Made by a program: the position numbers and the translations under genes. A stretch of 64,000 bases of DNA from Flavimaricola marinus (lineage in GTDB: Bacteria; Pseudomonadota; Alphaproteobacteria; Rhodobacterales; Rhodobacteraceae): the NCBI RefSeq assembly GCF_900184895.1, contig NZ_FXZK01000009.1:62001-126000 (forward strand), read 5' to 3'. The notes under the pieces were generated by a model. That model was not told the DNA's origin and did no database searches. It saw only the letters and a list, made by a program, of their open reading frames with translations. Below are positions 33,990-43,271 of the stretch, in pieces. Each line of letters opens with the position of its first letter. Positions within the stretch are counted from its first letter, which is position 1.

Positions 33990-34718
33990 CTACATATCGA
34001 AGTTCGTCGGCAGCACGATCATGTCCCGGATCGTGACGGTCCGCTTGCGCGTCAGGGCAAAGATCAGTGCGTCCGCCACTTCCTCAGCCTCGATGATCGA
34101 TCCGCTCTCTTTGGCTTTGCGCAGGTTTTCTTCCGGCCAATCCGACAGCAGCGCCGTGCTGACCGGCCCGGGCGAGACCTGCCCCATCCGGATGCCATGC
34201 GGCCGCAGCTGGCGACGCGTGGTCTGCACGAAACACGTCACCGCCCATTTCGAGGCCGCGTAGACCGGCTCCCAACCCACGGGGAAATGGCCCGCGACAG
34301 AGCTGGTCACCCAGATATCTCCGGTCCCCCGATCGGTCATATGGGGGATCACCGCATGGACGTTCTTCATCACAACGTTGACGTTGAGCGACATCATCCG
34401 GTCGATGCTGGCCGGGTCTGTTTCGGTCAGGTCGCCGCCGATATAGCTGCCGGCGTTGCAGTGCAGGATGTCGATATGGTCGACCTTTTGCAGGATTTCA
34501 GGGATCATCGCATCGCAACTGGCCGGGTTGAGCAAATCCGTCACCTGCCCGATGACCGAAGGCCCAAGTTGCTCTGTCAGCGCGGACAGCGCCGTTGCGT
34601 CACGGTCGACCATGACGACCGTTGCCCCCTCGGCCAACAGCGCCTTGGTTGTCGCAAGTCCGATGCCAGAGGCCGCCCCTGTGACCGCCGCGATCTTTCC
34701 TTCGAGTTTGTCAGCCAT
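33990..34718 (-). CDS. Short-chain dehydrogenase, ribitol 2-dehydrogenase-like
   Basis: Classical SDR of 242 residues. The cofactor loop TGAASGIG is at about 14-21, HCNAG stands where NNAG is usual, and the catalytic serine (VTSSVAGH) and YAASK tyrosine/lysine are present. The start at 34718 follows GGTGGGACGG. A much longer in-frame reading upstream is antisense to xylB and is rejected. The divergent xylulokinase and overall similarity suggest oxidation of a pentitol such as ribitol or arabitol to a ketopentose that XylB would phosphorylate; this is inference. Confidence 0.75.
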   Translation of the reverse strand: MADKLEGKIAAVTGAASGIGLATTKALLAEGATVVMVDRDATALSALTEQLGPSVIGQVTDLLNPASCDAMIPEILQKVDHIDILHCNAGSYIGGDLTETDPASIDRMMSLNVNVVMKNVHAVIPHMTDRGTGDIWVTSSVAGHFPVGWEPVYAASKWAVTCFVQTTRRQLRPHGIRMGQVSPGPVSTALLSDWPEENLRKAKESGSIIEAEEVADALIFALTRKRTVTIRDMIVLPTNFDM

Positions 34719-34796
34719 CCGCCGTCCCACCTTGATCGTACCAATTCCTGTCGCCACGCTAGAAGCGCCGCCCTGCCCCGTCGAGGCATCAATTGC

Positions 34797-34818
34797 GCTT
34801 GTCCGGATTGACACAAGC
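34797..34818. promoter_or_regulatory. Inverted repeat over a TTGACA box in the SDR-xylB intergenic region
   Basis: GCTTGT (34797-34802) and ACAAGC (34813-34818) form a perfect 6-bp inverted repeat with a 10-base spacer. A consensus -35 box TTGACA (34808-34813) on the + strand lies inside it. This fits an operator controlling xylB and perhaps the divergent dehydrogenase. Confidence 0.4.
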
Positions 34819-34892
34819 CTCGCAACTGGCTTTGTCACTGGAAACCGAGCCGCCGAAATGGCCGCGCTCGGACGCGCAAGGGAGGGCCGCGC

Positions 34893-36344
34893 ATGGCATA
34901 TCTGGGAATCGATCTGGGAACGTCCGGGCTGCGCGCCTTGCTGGTAGGGGACGACGGCACTCCTGTCGGCTCGACCGAGCGGCACTATGACGTGGCTCAT
35001 CCGCACTCCGGCTGGTCGGAACAAGACCCTGCCGACTGGATCGCCGCCCTTGATGCGGCGATGGACGAATTGCGAGCAAGTCATCCGGAGTTTGCCGCCC
35101 TGAAGGGCATCGGCGTAGCGGGTCACATGCACGGCGCGACCTTGCTGGATGCGTCGGGCGATGTGCTGCGCCCGTGTATTCTGTGGAACGACACCCGGTC
35201 CCATGCTCAGGCGGCGAAGCTCGACGGCACCGATCAGGTGCGCGCCTTGTCGGGCAACATCGTGTTTCCGGGCTTTACCGCGCCAAAGCTGGAGTGGGTC
35301 CGTGAGAACGAACCGGAGGTCTTTGCCAAGGTTGCCAAGGTGTTGCTGCCGGCGGCCTATCTCAACTTCTATCTGACCGGCGAGTATGTCGCCGACATGT
35401 CCGACAGTGCGGGCACCTCGTGGCTGGACGTCGGGGCGCGCGAATGGTCGGATCATCTGTTGGATGTCAGCCACATGCGCCGCGATCAGATGCCAAGGCT
35501 GGTCGAAGGGTCGGAAGCGGCCGGCACCTTGCGCTCTGATCTTGCGGCCAAGTGGGGCTTGGCCGGTCCGGTCATCGTGGCGGGCGGAGCGGGCGACAAT
35601 GCCGCCGCCGCCTGTGGCATCGGAGCGATGGCCGAGGGACAGGGGTTTGTCTCGCTCGGCACGTCGGGCGTGCTGCTCTCGGCGCGGGGCGGTTATCACC
35701 CGGCGCCTGACACCGCGCTGCACACCTTTTGCCACGCGGTGCCGGACCGCTGGTATCAGATGGGCGTGATGCTGTCGGCCACCGATAGCCTCAACTGGCT
35801 GTCGCGGATCACCGCAGCCAAGCCCGCCGAATTGACGGCAACTCTCGGCGACGATCCCAAGGCCCCGGGCCGGGTTCGGTTCTTGCCCTACCTTTCTGGC
35901 GAACGGACACCGCACAATGACGCGGAAATCCGTGGAGCCTTTACCGGTCTGGCTGCCGAGACGACGCGTGATGACCTGACCCGAGCCGTGCTGGAGGGCG
36001 TTGCCTTTGGCCTGCGCGACAGCTTCGAGGCGCTGAAGGCCACCGATGCCCAATTGGATGGGCTGATCGCGATTGGTGGCGGCACCGCCTCGCGCTATTG
36101 GCTCAAGCTCATCGCATCGGTGTTGGACGTGCCCTTGCACTTGCCCAAGGGCAGCGAGTTCGGGGCCGCTCTGGGCGCCGCACGATTGGGTATTGCGGCC
36201 GTGACCGGGGCGAACCCGGATCAGATCATGGCTCAACCCGAGATCCGCGAAACGGTGGCGCCTGTCGCCGATTTGCGTGCCGCCTGTGACGACGGTTATG
36301 CCCGGTTCAGGGCGGCCTATCCCGCAATACGGTCCGTTCAATAG
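34893..36344 (+). CDS. xylB: Xylulokinase
   Basis: FGGY-family sugar kinase of 483 residues, which phosphorylates D-xylulose to xylulose 5-phosphate. The N-terminal phosphate loop GIDLGTSGLRALL, the GWSEQDPADW segment, GHMHGATLLD, and the C-terminal IGGGTASRYWLKLIASVL and GAALGAARLG signatures are all typical of XylB. AAGGGAGGG precedes the ATG. No xylose isomerase or pentose ABC transporter is adjacent, so the xylulose probably comes from the divergent polyol dehydrogenase. Confidence 0.92.
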   Translation: MAYLGIDLGTSGLRALLVGDDGTPVGSTERHYDVAHPHSGWSEQDPADWIAALDAAMDELRASHPEFAALKGIGVAGHMHGATLLDASGDVLRPCILWNDTRSHAQAAKLDGTDQVRALSGNIVFPGFTAPKLEWVRENEPEVFAKVAKVLLPAAYLNFYLTGEYVADMSDSAGTSWLDVGAREWSDHLLDVSHMRRDQMPRLVEGSEAAGTLRSDLAAKWGLAGPVIVAGGAGDNAAAACGIGAMAEGQGFVSLGTSGVLLSARGGYHPAPDTALHTFCHAVPDRWYQMGVMLSATDSLNWLSRITAAKPAELTATLGDDPKAPGRVRFLPYLSGERTPHNDAEIRGAFTGLAAETTRDDLTRAVLEGVAFGLRDSFEALKATDAQLDGLIAIGGGTASRYWLKLIASVLDVPLHLPKGSEFGAALGAARLGIAAVTGANPDQIMAQPEIRETVAPVADLRAACDDGYARFRAAYPAIRSVQ

Positions 36345-36355
36345 CGACCCCTGTC

Positions 36356-36374
36356 GGCACGGCGTTGCCGTGCC
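36356..36374 (+). terminator. Hairpin after xylB
   Basis: GGCACGGC pairs with GCCGTGCC across a GTT loop 11 bases after the xylB stop. The 8-bp GC stem lacks a T-run, so it is a weak terminator candidate. Confidence 0.4.
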
Positions 36375-36405
36375 CGGCCGGAACCGGAGGCAATAGACCA
36401 AGACG

Positions 36406-37368
36406 ATGACCAGCAAGACCATCTCTCCCGTTGCCGCGTTCAATATCGACGAAGGCGTCGTCACGCCGCTGACGGAGCCTTGGCCCGACATCGACACCGC
36501 GTCCGGCTATCGTTGGCTGCACGTCGATCTGAACGATCCCGGCATCGCGCTGTGGGCAAAGGAACATCTGCCCGCAATCGCCGAACGCGCCTTGCAGCAA
36601 ACCGAGACCCGGCCCCGCTGTGAAAAGCTGGCCGATGGGCTGATCCTCAATCTCAGAGCGGTCAACCTCAACCCGAACTCCAGCCCCGAGGACATGGTCT
36701 CGCTTCGGGTCTGGGCGACCAGGAATGCAGTGGTATCGGCCCGGCGGCGCAAGGTTTGGGCCGTCGACGACATCCGGCAAAGCGCCGAGGCGGGCAAAGC
36801 CCCCGAGACGGTCGGCCGGTTCCTGACGGAGCTTGTCCACGGCGTGATGATCCGGATCGAGAAGGTGTCTCTCGCGCTCGATGAAGAAACCGACGACATG
36901 GAGGAAGCCGTGTCGGACGGCGTTCGTCTGCCCCACGGCCAGCTGACCCAACTGCGCAGTGCCGTGATCAAGATGCGCCGTTTCGTGAACCCGCAACGTG
37001 AAGCCATCGCCACATTGGCCGCGATGGAAGACTGGATCCTCGCCCCCGAAGATCTCGCACTCTTGCGAGAAACGAGCAACCGGACCCGCCGCATCGTCGA
37101 GGAGTTGGATGCCACCCGCGACCGGTTGTTCGCGCTTCAGGATCATATCGACGCCGAACGATCTCATGCATTGAGCCGCAACAGCTACATCCTGTCGGTA
37201 GTGGCCGCGATATTCCTGCCGCTCGGCTTTTTGACCGGGCTTTTCGGGGTGAACATCGGCGGAATGCCCGGCATTGGCTCTCCCATGGCGTTCTGGGTCT
37301 TGTCCGGGGCTTCGGTGATCTGCGGCATCGCCCTGTTTCTGATCTTCAAGTTCGCCAAGTGGCTCTGA
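36406..37368 (+). CDS. zntB: CorA-like metal transporter, ZntB type
   Basis: Homopentameric 2-TM metal ion transport protein of 320 residues. A long cytoplasmic domain is followed by two C-terminal helices, with the pore motif as GVN in GLFGVNIGGMPG. The GMPG continuation marks ZntB rather than CorA proteins. ZntB is proposed to move Zn2+ across the inner membrane; direction and metal cannot be read from sequence. AACCGGAGG lies upstream. The stop codon is part of a 9-bp hairpin that may end the transcript. Confidence 0.85.
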   Translation: MTSKTISPVAAFNIDEGVVTPLTEPWPDIDTASGYRWLHVDLNDPGIALWAKEHLPAIAERALQQTETRPRCEKLADGLILNLRAVNLNPNSSPEDMVSLRVWATRNAVVSARRRKVWAVDDIRQSAEAGKAPETVGRFLTELVHGVMIRIEKVSLALDEETDDMEEAVSDGVRLPHGQLTQLRSAVIKMRRFVNPQREAIATLAAMEDWILAPEDLALLRETSNRTRRIVEELDATRDRLFALQDHIDAERSHALSRNSYILSVVAAIFLPLGFLTGLFGVNIGGMPGIGSPMAFWVLSGASVICGIALFLIFKFAKWL

Positions 37369-37391
37369 AATCGCGGCCGGGTGCGATTTCA
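37366..37391 (+). terminator. Hairpin overlapping the zntB stop codon
   Basis: TGAAATCGC (37366-37374, beginning with the TGA stop) pairs perfectly with GCGATTTCA (37383-37391) across an 8-base loop. The T-run is missing; an AAAA follows. Confidence 0.5.
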
Positions 37392-37478
37392 AAACGCCGA
37401 ATTGCGCATTCTGTGGTCGGTCCGCGCCGGAGCGCCCCGGAAACCCGCACAGACTGTTGATAATACCCCAAATCCGGT

Positions 37479-37493
37479 TGCTGCGTCGCAGCA
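37479..37493. promoter_or_regulatory. Palindrome upstream of the transglutaminase/ATP-grasp operon
   Basis: TGCTGCG-T-CGCAGCA is a perfect inverted repeat with 7-base arms, ending 33 bases before the ATG. It could be a dimeric regulator site or a leader hairpin just above the AAGGAG ribosome site. Confidence 0.4.
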
Positions 37494-37526
37494 GACGCGC
37501 GATGATAAGGTAAGGAGCACATCATC

Positions 37527-40500
37527 ATGTCCATTACCGCAAGTATCTATCACCTGACGCACTACAAGTATGATCGGCCGGTCACTCTGGGCCCGCAGAC
37601 CATCCGGCTGCGCCCCGCGCCGCACTCGCGCACAAGGGTGATATCGCATAGCTTGCGTGTCTCTCCCAGCGACCATTTCGTGAACCATCAGCAGGACCCT
37701 TACGGCAACTGGCTGGCCCGTTTCGTGTTTCCTGAACCCGTCCGCGAATTCAAGATCGAGGTCGATCTGGTGGCCGATATGTCGGTCTACAATCCCTTTG
37801 ATTTCTTTGTCGAAGAAGACGCGACCAAGTTTCCGTTCACCTATGGTGAAGAGATCGCGCCGGATCTCAGCATCTATCTGAACAAGGAGCCGGTCGGCCC
37901 GCTGCTGGCAGACTACCTCAAGACAATCCCCCGCGACCCGATGATCACGGTCGATTTTCTGGTGATGCTGAACAGCAAGCTGGCGTCGGATATCAACTAT
38001 GAAATCCGCATGGAGCCGGGGGTCCAGACTCCCGAGACGACGCTGGGCCGCGCCGCCGGGTCCTGCCGGGATTCTTCGTGGCTGTTGGTCCAGATCCTGC
38101 GCAATCTGGGCCTCGCCGCCCGGTTCGTGTCGGGCTATCTGATCCAGCTCAAGCCCGATCTGATCGCCATCGAGGGCCCCGCCGGGACAGATCACGACTT
38201 CACCGATCTGCATGCCTGGGTCGAGGTCTACCTGCCCGGCGCGGGCTGGGTCGGTCTCGATCCCACGTCGGGCTTGTTTGCCGGCGAAAGCCACGTGCCG
38301 CTGGCGGCCACCCCGCACTATCAGAACGCCGCGCCGATTGCGGGTGTGGCCAGCATGGCCGATGTCGAATTCTCGTTCGACATGCAGGTTCGCCGCACAG
38401 CCGAGCATCCCCGTATCACCAAGCCGTTCTCGGATGCAGCGTGGGACGCGCTGAACGCGCTCGGCCACGAGGTGGACAAGCGGCTCGAGGCCGGAGACGT
38501 TCGCCTGACAATGGGGGGTGAGCCGACCTTCGTGTCGATCGACGATTTCGAGGGCGCCGAGTGGAATTCGGACGCGGTCGGCCCGACCAAACGCGGCCTG
38601 GCCGACAAGCTGATCCGCCGCTTACAGGACAAATTCTCGACCGGCGGCCTGCTCCATTATGGTCAGGGCAAGTGGTATCCCGGTGAGACCCTGCCCCGGT
38701 GGACGTTTTCGCTGTTCTGGCGCAAGGACGGCAAGCCGATCTGGAAGGATCCGGACCTTCTGGCGCGCGAAGACAGCCGCGAGGATGTCGGTCCGGAGGA
38801 TGCTCAGGCCCTTCTGGCCGCGATTGCCGAGACTTTGGCCGTGCCATCCGCCAATGTGCTTCCTGCCTTTGAAGATCCCGCGGAGTGGATCATCAAGGAG
38901 GGCAATCTGCCCGAAAACGTGACCCCGGAGAATTCAAAGCTCAAGGACCCCGAGGAGCGGGCCCGGATTGCCCGCGTGTTCGAGCGTGGGCTGACGACTC
39001 CTTCCGGATATGTCTTGCCAGTGCAACGCTGGCAGGCCCGTGCGGCCAAGGGCTGGATGTCTGAGGTGTGGAACCTGCGTCGGGGCAAGGTGTTCCTCGT
39101 GCCGGGGGACAGTCCGGTGGGCTATCGCCTGCCGCTGGGAACGCTGCCACATATTCCGGAGCCGGATTATCCGTTCATCAATCCGCAAGACCCCACAGTC
39201 CCACGCGATCCGCTGCCCGATTTCGGCCCGGAGCCAGCCTCCGAACCGCAAGAGCGCGAACAGGCGATTGCCAGCCGCACTTCTGCCCCGGCCGGGCAGG
39301 AGCAGGTCGAGCAGACGTTGGGTGATCTCTCTGGAAAGGTCCGCACAGCGATTTCCGTCGAGCCGCGCGATGGCAAACTCTGCGTATTCCTGCCCCCGGT
39401 CGAGACGCTCGAGGATTACCTCGAACTGATCGCAGCGACCGAGGCCGCCGCCAAGACGATTGGCCGCAAGGTCCTGATCGAAGGCTATAGCCCGCCGCAC
39501 GATCCACGCATCGACGTGATCCGTGTGGCCCCTGATCCCGGTGTGCTGGAGGTGAACATCCACCCCGCTGCAAGCTGGGCCGACTGTGTGAACACCACCG
39601 AAACGGTTTATGAAGAAGCTCGCCAGACCCGGCTTGGCACCGACAAGTTCATGATCGACGGACGTCACACGGGCACCGGCGGTGGCAACCATGTGGTCGT
39701 CGGCGGTGCCACGGTGAACGACAGCCCGTTCCTGCGCCGCCCGGACCTGCTGAAAAGCCTCGTGCTGTTTTGGCAGCGGCATCCGAGCCTGTCCTACCTG
39801 TTCTCCGGCACTTTCGTTGGCCCGACCAGTCAGGCCCCGCGCATCGACGAGGCCCGGCATGACGGGCTCTATGAGCTTGAGATCGCGCTGGATCAGATCT
39901 GGCCGCCCGGCGAGGGCGAGACCCCGCCGCCGTGGCTGACCGACCGTTTGCTGCGCAACAGCCTCATGGACGTGACCGGCAACACTCACCGGACCGAGAT
40001 TTGCATCGACAAGCTGTTCTCGCCCGACGGGCCGACGGGGCGCTTGGGCCTCGTGGAATTCCGTGGATTCGAGATGCCCCCGAACCCGCGCATGAGCCTT
40101 GCACAGCAGGTGTTGCTGCGCGCGATCATCGCCCGCTGCTGGGAAGATCCGATCAGTGGCAATCTGACCCGGTGGGGCACGACGCTGCATGACCGGTTCA
40201 TGTTGCCGGCCTTCATCTGGGACGATTTCCTCGATGTGATCGCGGATCTGCGCGCCCATGACATCGTGCTTGATCCGAAATGGTTCGAGGCGCAGGCCGA
40301 ATTCCGGTTCCCGTTCTGCGGCGAGGTCACCTATGAGGGCGTTACGCTGGAACTGCGGCAGGCGCTGGAGCCTTGGCATGTGATGGGCGAAACCGGTGCC
40401 ATCGGCGGCACGGTGCGTTACACCGACAGCTCGGTCGAGCGGCTACAGGTCAAGCTGTCGGGCGCCAATCCCGATCGCTACAAGGTAACTGCCAACCAAC

Positions 40501-40856
40501 GACTGGTGCCGCTGAACCTGACCGGCAAGACCGGCGAACGGGTCGGCGGCGTGCGCTACAAGGCGTGGAAACCGGCCATGTCGATGCACCCGGTCTTGGA
40601 GGTTGACGCACCGCTGACCTTTGACATCTATGATACCTGGACAGGACGGTCTCTGGGCGGGTGTCGTTATCATGTCGCCCATCCGGGTGGACGAAACTTC
40701 GACACTTTCCCAGTCAACGGCAACGAAGCACAGGCGCGGCGATTGAGCCGTTTTGAGGCGATGGGACACACCACCGGGAGCTTTGATCCGCCAAGCGAAA
40801 CCCCGCATCCAGAGCTTCCGATGACGCTCGACCTGCGCAGGCGACCCGGATTGTAG
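37527..40856 (+). CDS. Transglutaminase-DUF2126 large protein
   Basis: Cytoplasmic protein of 1109 residues with no signal peptide. An N-terminal beta domain ([13 protein letters not shown]) and a transglutaminase-like core carry the triad C180 (GSCRDSSW), H229 (LHAWVEV) and D245 (LDPTSG). From about residue 330 a long DUF2126 region follows ([49 protein letters not shown]), rich in conserved charged and glycine motifs that suggest a second enzyme, possibly amidoligase-like. First gene of a three-gene operon with an ATP-grasp/alpha-E protein and another transglutaminase. Families of this type are predicted to make or cut peptide or isopeptide bonds; the substrate is unknown. Confidence 0.85.
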   Translation: MSITASIYHLTHYKYDRPVTLGPQTIRLRPAPHSRTRVISHSLRVSPSDHFVNHQQDPYGNWLARFVFPEPVREFKIEVDLVADMSVYNPFDFFVEEDATKFPFTYGEEIAPDLSIYLNKEPVGPLLADYLKTIPRDPMITVDFLVMLNSKLASDINYEIRMEPGVQTPETTLGRAAGSCRDSSWLLVQILRNLGLAARFVSGYLIQLKPDLIAIEGPAGTDHDFTDLHAWVEVYLPGAGWVGLDPTSGLFAGESHVPLAATPHYQNAAPIAGVASMADVEFSFDMQVRRTAEHPRITKPFSDAAWDALNALGHEVDKRLEAGDVRLTMGGEPTFVSIDDFEGAEWNSDAVGPTKRGLADKLIRRLQDKFSTGGLLHYGQGKWYPGETLPRWTFSLFWRKDGKPIWKDPDLLAREDSREDVGPEDAQALLAAIAETLAVPSANVLPAFEDPAEWIIKEGNLPENVTPENSKLKDPEERARIARVFERGLTTPSGYVLPVQRWQARAAKGWMSEVWNLRRGKVFLVPGDSPVGYRLPLGTLPHIPEPDYPFINPQDPTVPRDPLPDFGPEPASEPQEREQAIASRTSAPAGQEQVEQTLGDLSGKVRTAISVEPRDGKLCVFLPPVETLEDYLELIAATEAAAKTIGRKVLIEGYSPPHDPRIDVIRVAPDPGVLEVNIHPAASWADCVNTTETVYEEARQTRLGTDKFMIDGRHTGTGGGNHVVVGGATVNDSPFLRRPDLLKSLVLFWQRHPSLSYLFSGTFVGPTSQAPRIDEARHDGLYELEIALDQIWPPGEGETPPPWLTDRLLRNSLMDVTGNTHRTEICIDKLFSPDGPTGRLGLVEFRGFEMPPNPRMSLAQQVLLRAIIARCWEDPISGNLTRWGTTLHDRFMLPAFIWDDFLDVIADLRAHDIVLDPKWFEAQAEFRFPFCGEVTYEGVTLELRQALEPWHVMGETGAIGGTVRYTDSSVERLQVKLSGANPDRYKVTANQRLVPLNLTGKTGERVGGVRYKAWKPAMSMHPVLEVDAPLTFDIYDTWTGRSLGGCRYHVAHPGGRNFDTFPVNGNEAQARRLSRFEAMGHTTGSFDPPSETPHPELPMTLDLRRRPGL

Positions 40857-40859
40857 CGG

Positions 40860-43268
40860 ATGGACAACGGACAGATCCAGGAACAGTCTCAACCGCTCCG
40901 CGAGCTTTTGCAGGGTTACGGTCTGCAAAGCGGGCATCGCGACGAGATGTTGAACGCGGATGGGTCTGTCAAACCGGTTTGGCAGCAATTCATCAATCAC
41001 CTGAGCAACCTGAGCCCCGATCAGTTGTCAAAACGCTTTGCCCGCGGGGACCAATACCTGCGGGACGCAGGTGTGTTGTATCGCCAGTACGACGAGGCGG
41101 TCTCGGTCGAGCGGGAATGGCCGTTGAGCCACATCCCGGTGATGCTGAGCGAGGCGGAATGGAAGCACATTTCGGCGGGCCTGATCCAGCGAGCCGATCT
41201 TCTCGAACAGGTCGTCAGGGATCTCTATGGCCCGAATGATCTGGTTGCCTCCGGACATCTGCCGCCGACTCTGCTGGGGCAGAACCCTGCATGGCTTCGC
41301 CCCATGGTCGGCGTAAAGCCCGCCACCGAGAACTACCTCAACCTGCTGTCCTTTGAGATCGGACGCGGCCCCGACGGGAAATGGTGGGTCATCACGGATC
41401 TGGTCGAGGCACCGTCGACAGCTGGTTTCGCGATCGAGAACCGCGTCGCGATGAGCCGGGTCTTTCCAAATTTCTTTGCAGATTCGAACATCCACCGGCT
41501 GGGCGGCTTCTTTCAGAACTTCCAGCAGAAGCTCTTTGATCTGCGCGGCAAGTCCGACGGTCAGATCGCGCTCCTGTCGTCGGGACCCGCCAATCCGAAC
41601 TATGCAGAACACGCATATATCGCCCGGTATCTGGGTCTGTTGCTCGTTGAAGGCGAGGATCTGATCGTTCACGACGGGCAAGCCATGGTGCGCACCGTCG
41701 ACGGCCCAAAACCGCTGAGCCTCTTGTGGAACCGCGTGCCCGGCGCGATGTGCGATCCGTTGGAGTTGGACCCGTCGTCGGACATTGGTGCACCGGGGCT
41801 ATTGCAGGCGCTGCGTCTGCAAAAACTCGATACGGTCAACGCTATCGGTACTGGTGTCCTCGAGACCCGCGCCTTGATGGCATTTCTGCCCAAGATTGCC
41901 CGCGAGTATTACCGCCAGCCCTTGATGATGTCGAATATCGCCACATGGTGGTGCGGCCACGAGGCCGAGCGAAATCACGTCATCGCAAACCGCGACAAGA
42001 TGATGCTCGGCTCTGCGTTCTCGACGGTGCCACTCATGTCTGACGTGGACACGACGATCCTGTCGTCGGACGACGACCGGGACAAGGCCCGCAAGGCGAC
42101 CGAACTGCTCACCCGATCTGGCCGCGAATACGTGGGGCAGGAGGCGATCACCCTGTCCACAACTCCGACCTATGAGGATGGCGCACTGGTTGCGCGTCCG
42201 ATGTGCGTTCGCTTGTTTCTCGGGCGGATGCGCGATGGATGGCAGGTGATGCCCGGCGGCTATGCTCGGGTCAGCGCGGGCGACGATGCCAAGGCATTTG
42301 CCATGCAGCGCGGCGGACGGGTTGCCGATGTCTGGGTCGCCAGCGAAAAACCTGTCCAGAAGACAAGCCTGCTACAGCCGCAGCAGACGCCGGCCTTCTC
42401 CCGGGCATACACTAGCGCCCTGCCGAGCCGTGCGGCGGACAATCTCTTCTGGCTCGGGCGCTACGTCGAACGGGCAGAGCAGAATATCCGGCTGTTTCGG
42501 GCCTATTTCGCTCGGATCAACGATGGCGCGACCCACAATACCCCCCTGCTGGCACATATGCGGGCCAATCTCATGGCCAATGTCGCACCCAACACGGTGG
42601 CGATGTCGGCGCGTTTTGGCGGGCCGCTGGAACTCGGCCTGCAGTCGGCATCCAAGATCAGCGACCGGTTCTCGCCGGATGGTATGATGGCGTTGCGGGC
42701 GCTCGTGGCGTCGAGCCGCGACATCGATCACCGGACGCTTCAGATCGAAGAGATCCCGCGCGAGATCAGCACCCTGCTCCGGCAGATCACCGGATTTGCC
42801 GGTCTCGTTCACGAGAACATGTATCGCTCGGATGGCTGGCGCTTCCTCAGCCTCGGGCTTTCGCTCGAACGGGCGGCCAATATGGCGCAGGTACTCGCTC
42901 ACCTGTTGGGGTCCAATGCGCCGGACGGCGCGCTCGATCTGGCGCTGGAAATCGGCGACAGCGTGGTTGCGCACAGATCGCAGTTCTCGATCATCGCGAC
43001 CCCCGGTTCGATCATGGAGATTCTCGGCATCGACAGCCAGAACCCTCGCGCGATACGGTATCACATCTCTCGCGCACGCAAGCATATCGCCGAGCTGCCC
43101 GGCCAGAAAGGCGGTCGTGTCCTGACCGAAGCCGCGCGCAAGGTCCTGCTTCTCGAAACGCTCCTCGCCACGACGTCGGTCGATGCCCTGACCTCGGACA
43201 TGCTCCTGCAGGTGCAGCGCGATATATGGGACATCGCAGAAGCGCTCTCGGTAGCGCATCTGGTATAG
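40860..43268 (+). CDS. Circularly permuted ATP-grasp fused to alpha-E (DUF403) domain
   Basis: Protein of 802 residues that joins two families often encoded separately. Residues about 70-490 form a circularly permuted ATP-grasp domain (DUF404/DUF407 type) with segments GVLYRQYDEAVSVEREW, TDLVEAPSTAGFAIENR, WNRVPGAMCDPLELDP and SNIATWWCGHEAERNHV. Residues about 520-800 form an all-helical alpha-E domain beginning SRAADNLFWLGRYVERAEQN. ATP-grasp enzymes join a carboxylate to an amine or thiol through an acyl phosphate. The gene starts 3 bases after the DUF2126 gene and ends 3 bases before the next, so the three are made together. Confidence 0.88.
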   Translation: MDNGQIQEQSQPLRELLQGYGLQSGHRDEMLNADGSVKPVWQQFINHLSNLSPDQLSKRFARGDQYLRDAGVLYRQYDEAVSVEREWPLSHIPVMLSEAEWKHISAGLIQRADLLEQVVRDLYGPNDLVASGHLPPTLLGQNPAWLRPMVGVKPATENYLNLLSFEIGRGPDGKWWVITDLVEAPSTAGFAIENRVAMSRVFPNFFADSNIHRLGGFFQNFQQKLFDLRGKSDGQIALLSSGPANPNYAEHAYIARYLGLLLVEGEDLIVHDGQAMVRTVDGPKPLSLLWNRVPGAMCDPLELDPSSDIGAPGLLQALRLQKLDTVNAIGTGVLETRALMAFLPKIAREYYRQPLMMSNIATWWCGHEAERNHVIANRDKMMLGSAFSTVPLMSDVDTTILSSDDDRDKARKATELLTRSGREYVGQEAITLSTTPTYEDGALVARPMCVRLFLGRMRDGWQVMPGGYARVSAGDDAKAFAMQRGGRVADVWVASEKPVQKTSLLQPQQTPAFSRAYTSALPSRAADNLFWLGRYVERAEQNIRLFRAYFARINDGATHNTPLLAHMRANLMANVAPNTVAMSARFGGPLELGLQSASKISDRFSPDGMMALRALVASSRDIDHRTLQIEEIPREISTLLRQITGFAGLVHENMYRSDGWRFLSLGLSLERAANMAQVLAHLLGSNAPDGALDLALEIGDSVVAHRSQFSIIATPGSIMEILGIDSQNPRAIRYHISRARKHIAELPGQKGGRVLTEAARKVLLLETLLATTSVDALTSDMLLQVQRDIWDIAEALSVAHLV

Positions 43269-43271
43269 CGC

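Noticed and set aside
34719-36497. Long minus-strand open reading frame continuous with the SDR gene, giving an 835-residue protein.
   Set aside because: It runs antisense through the whole of xylB; only the part from 34718 has SDR features and a ribosome site.
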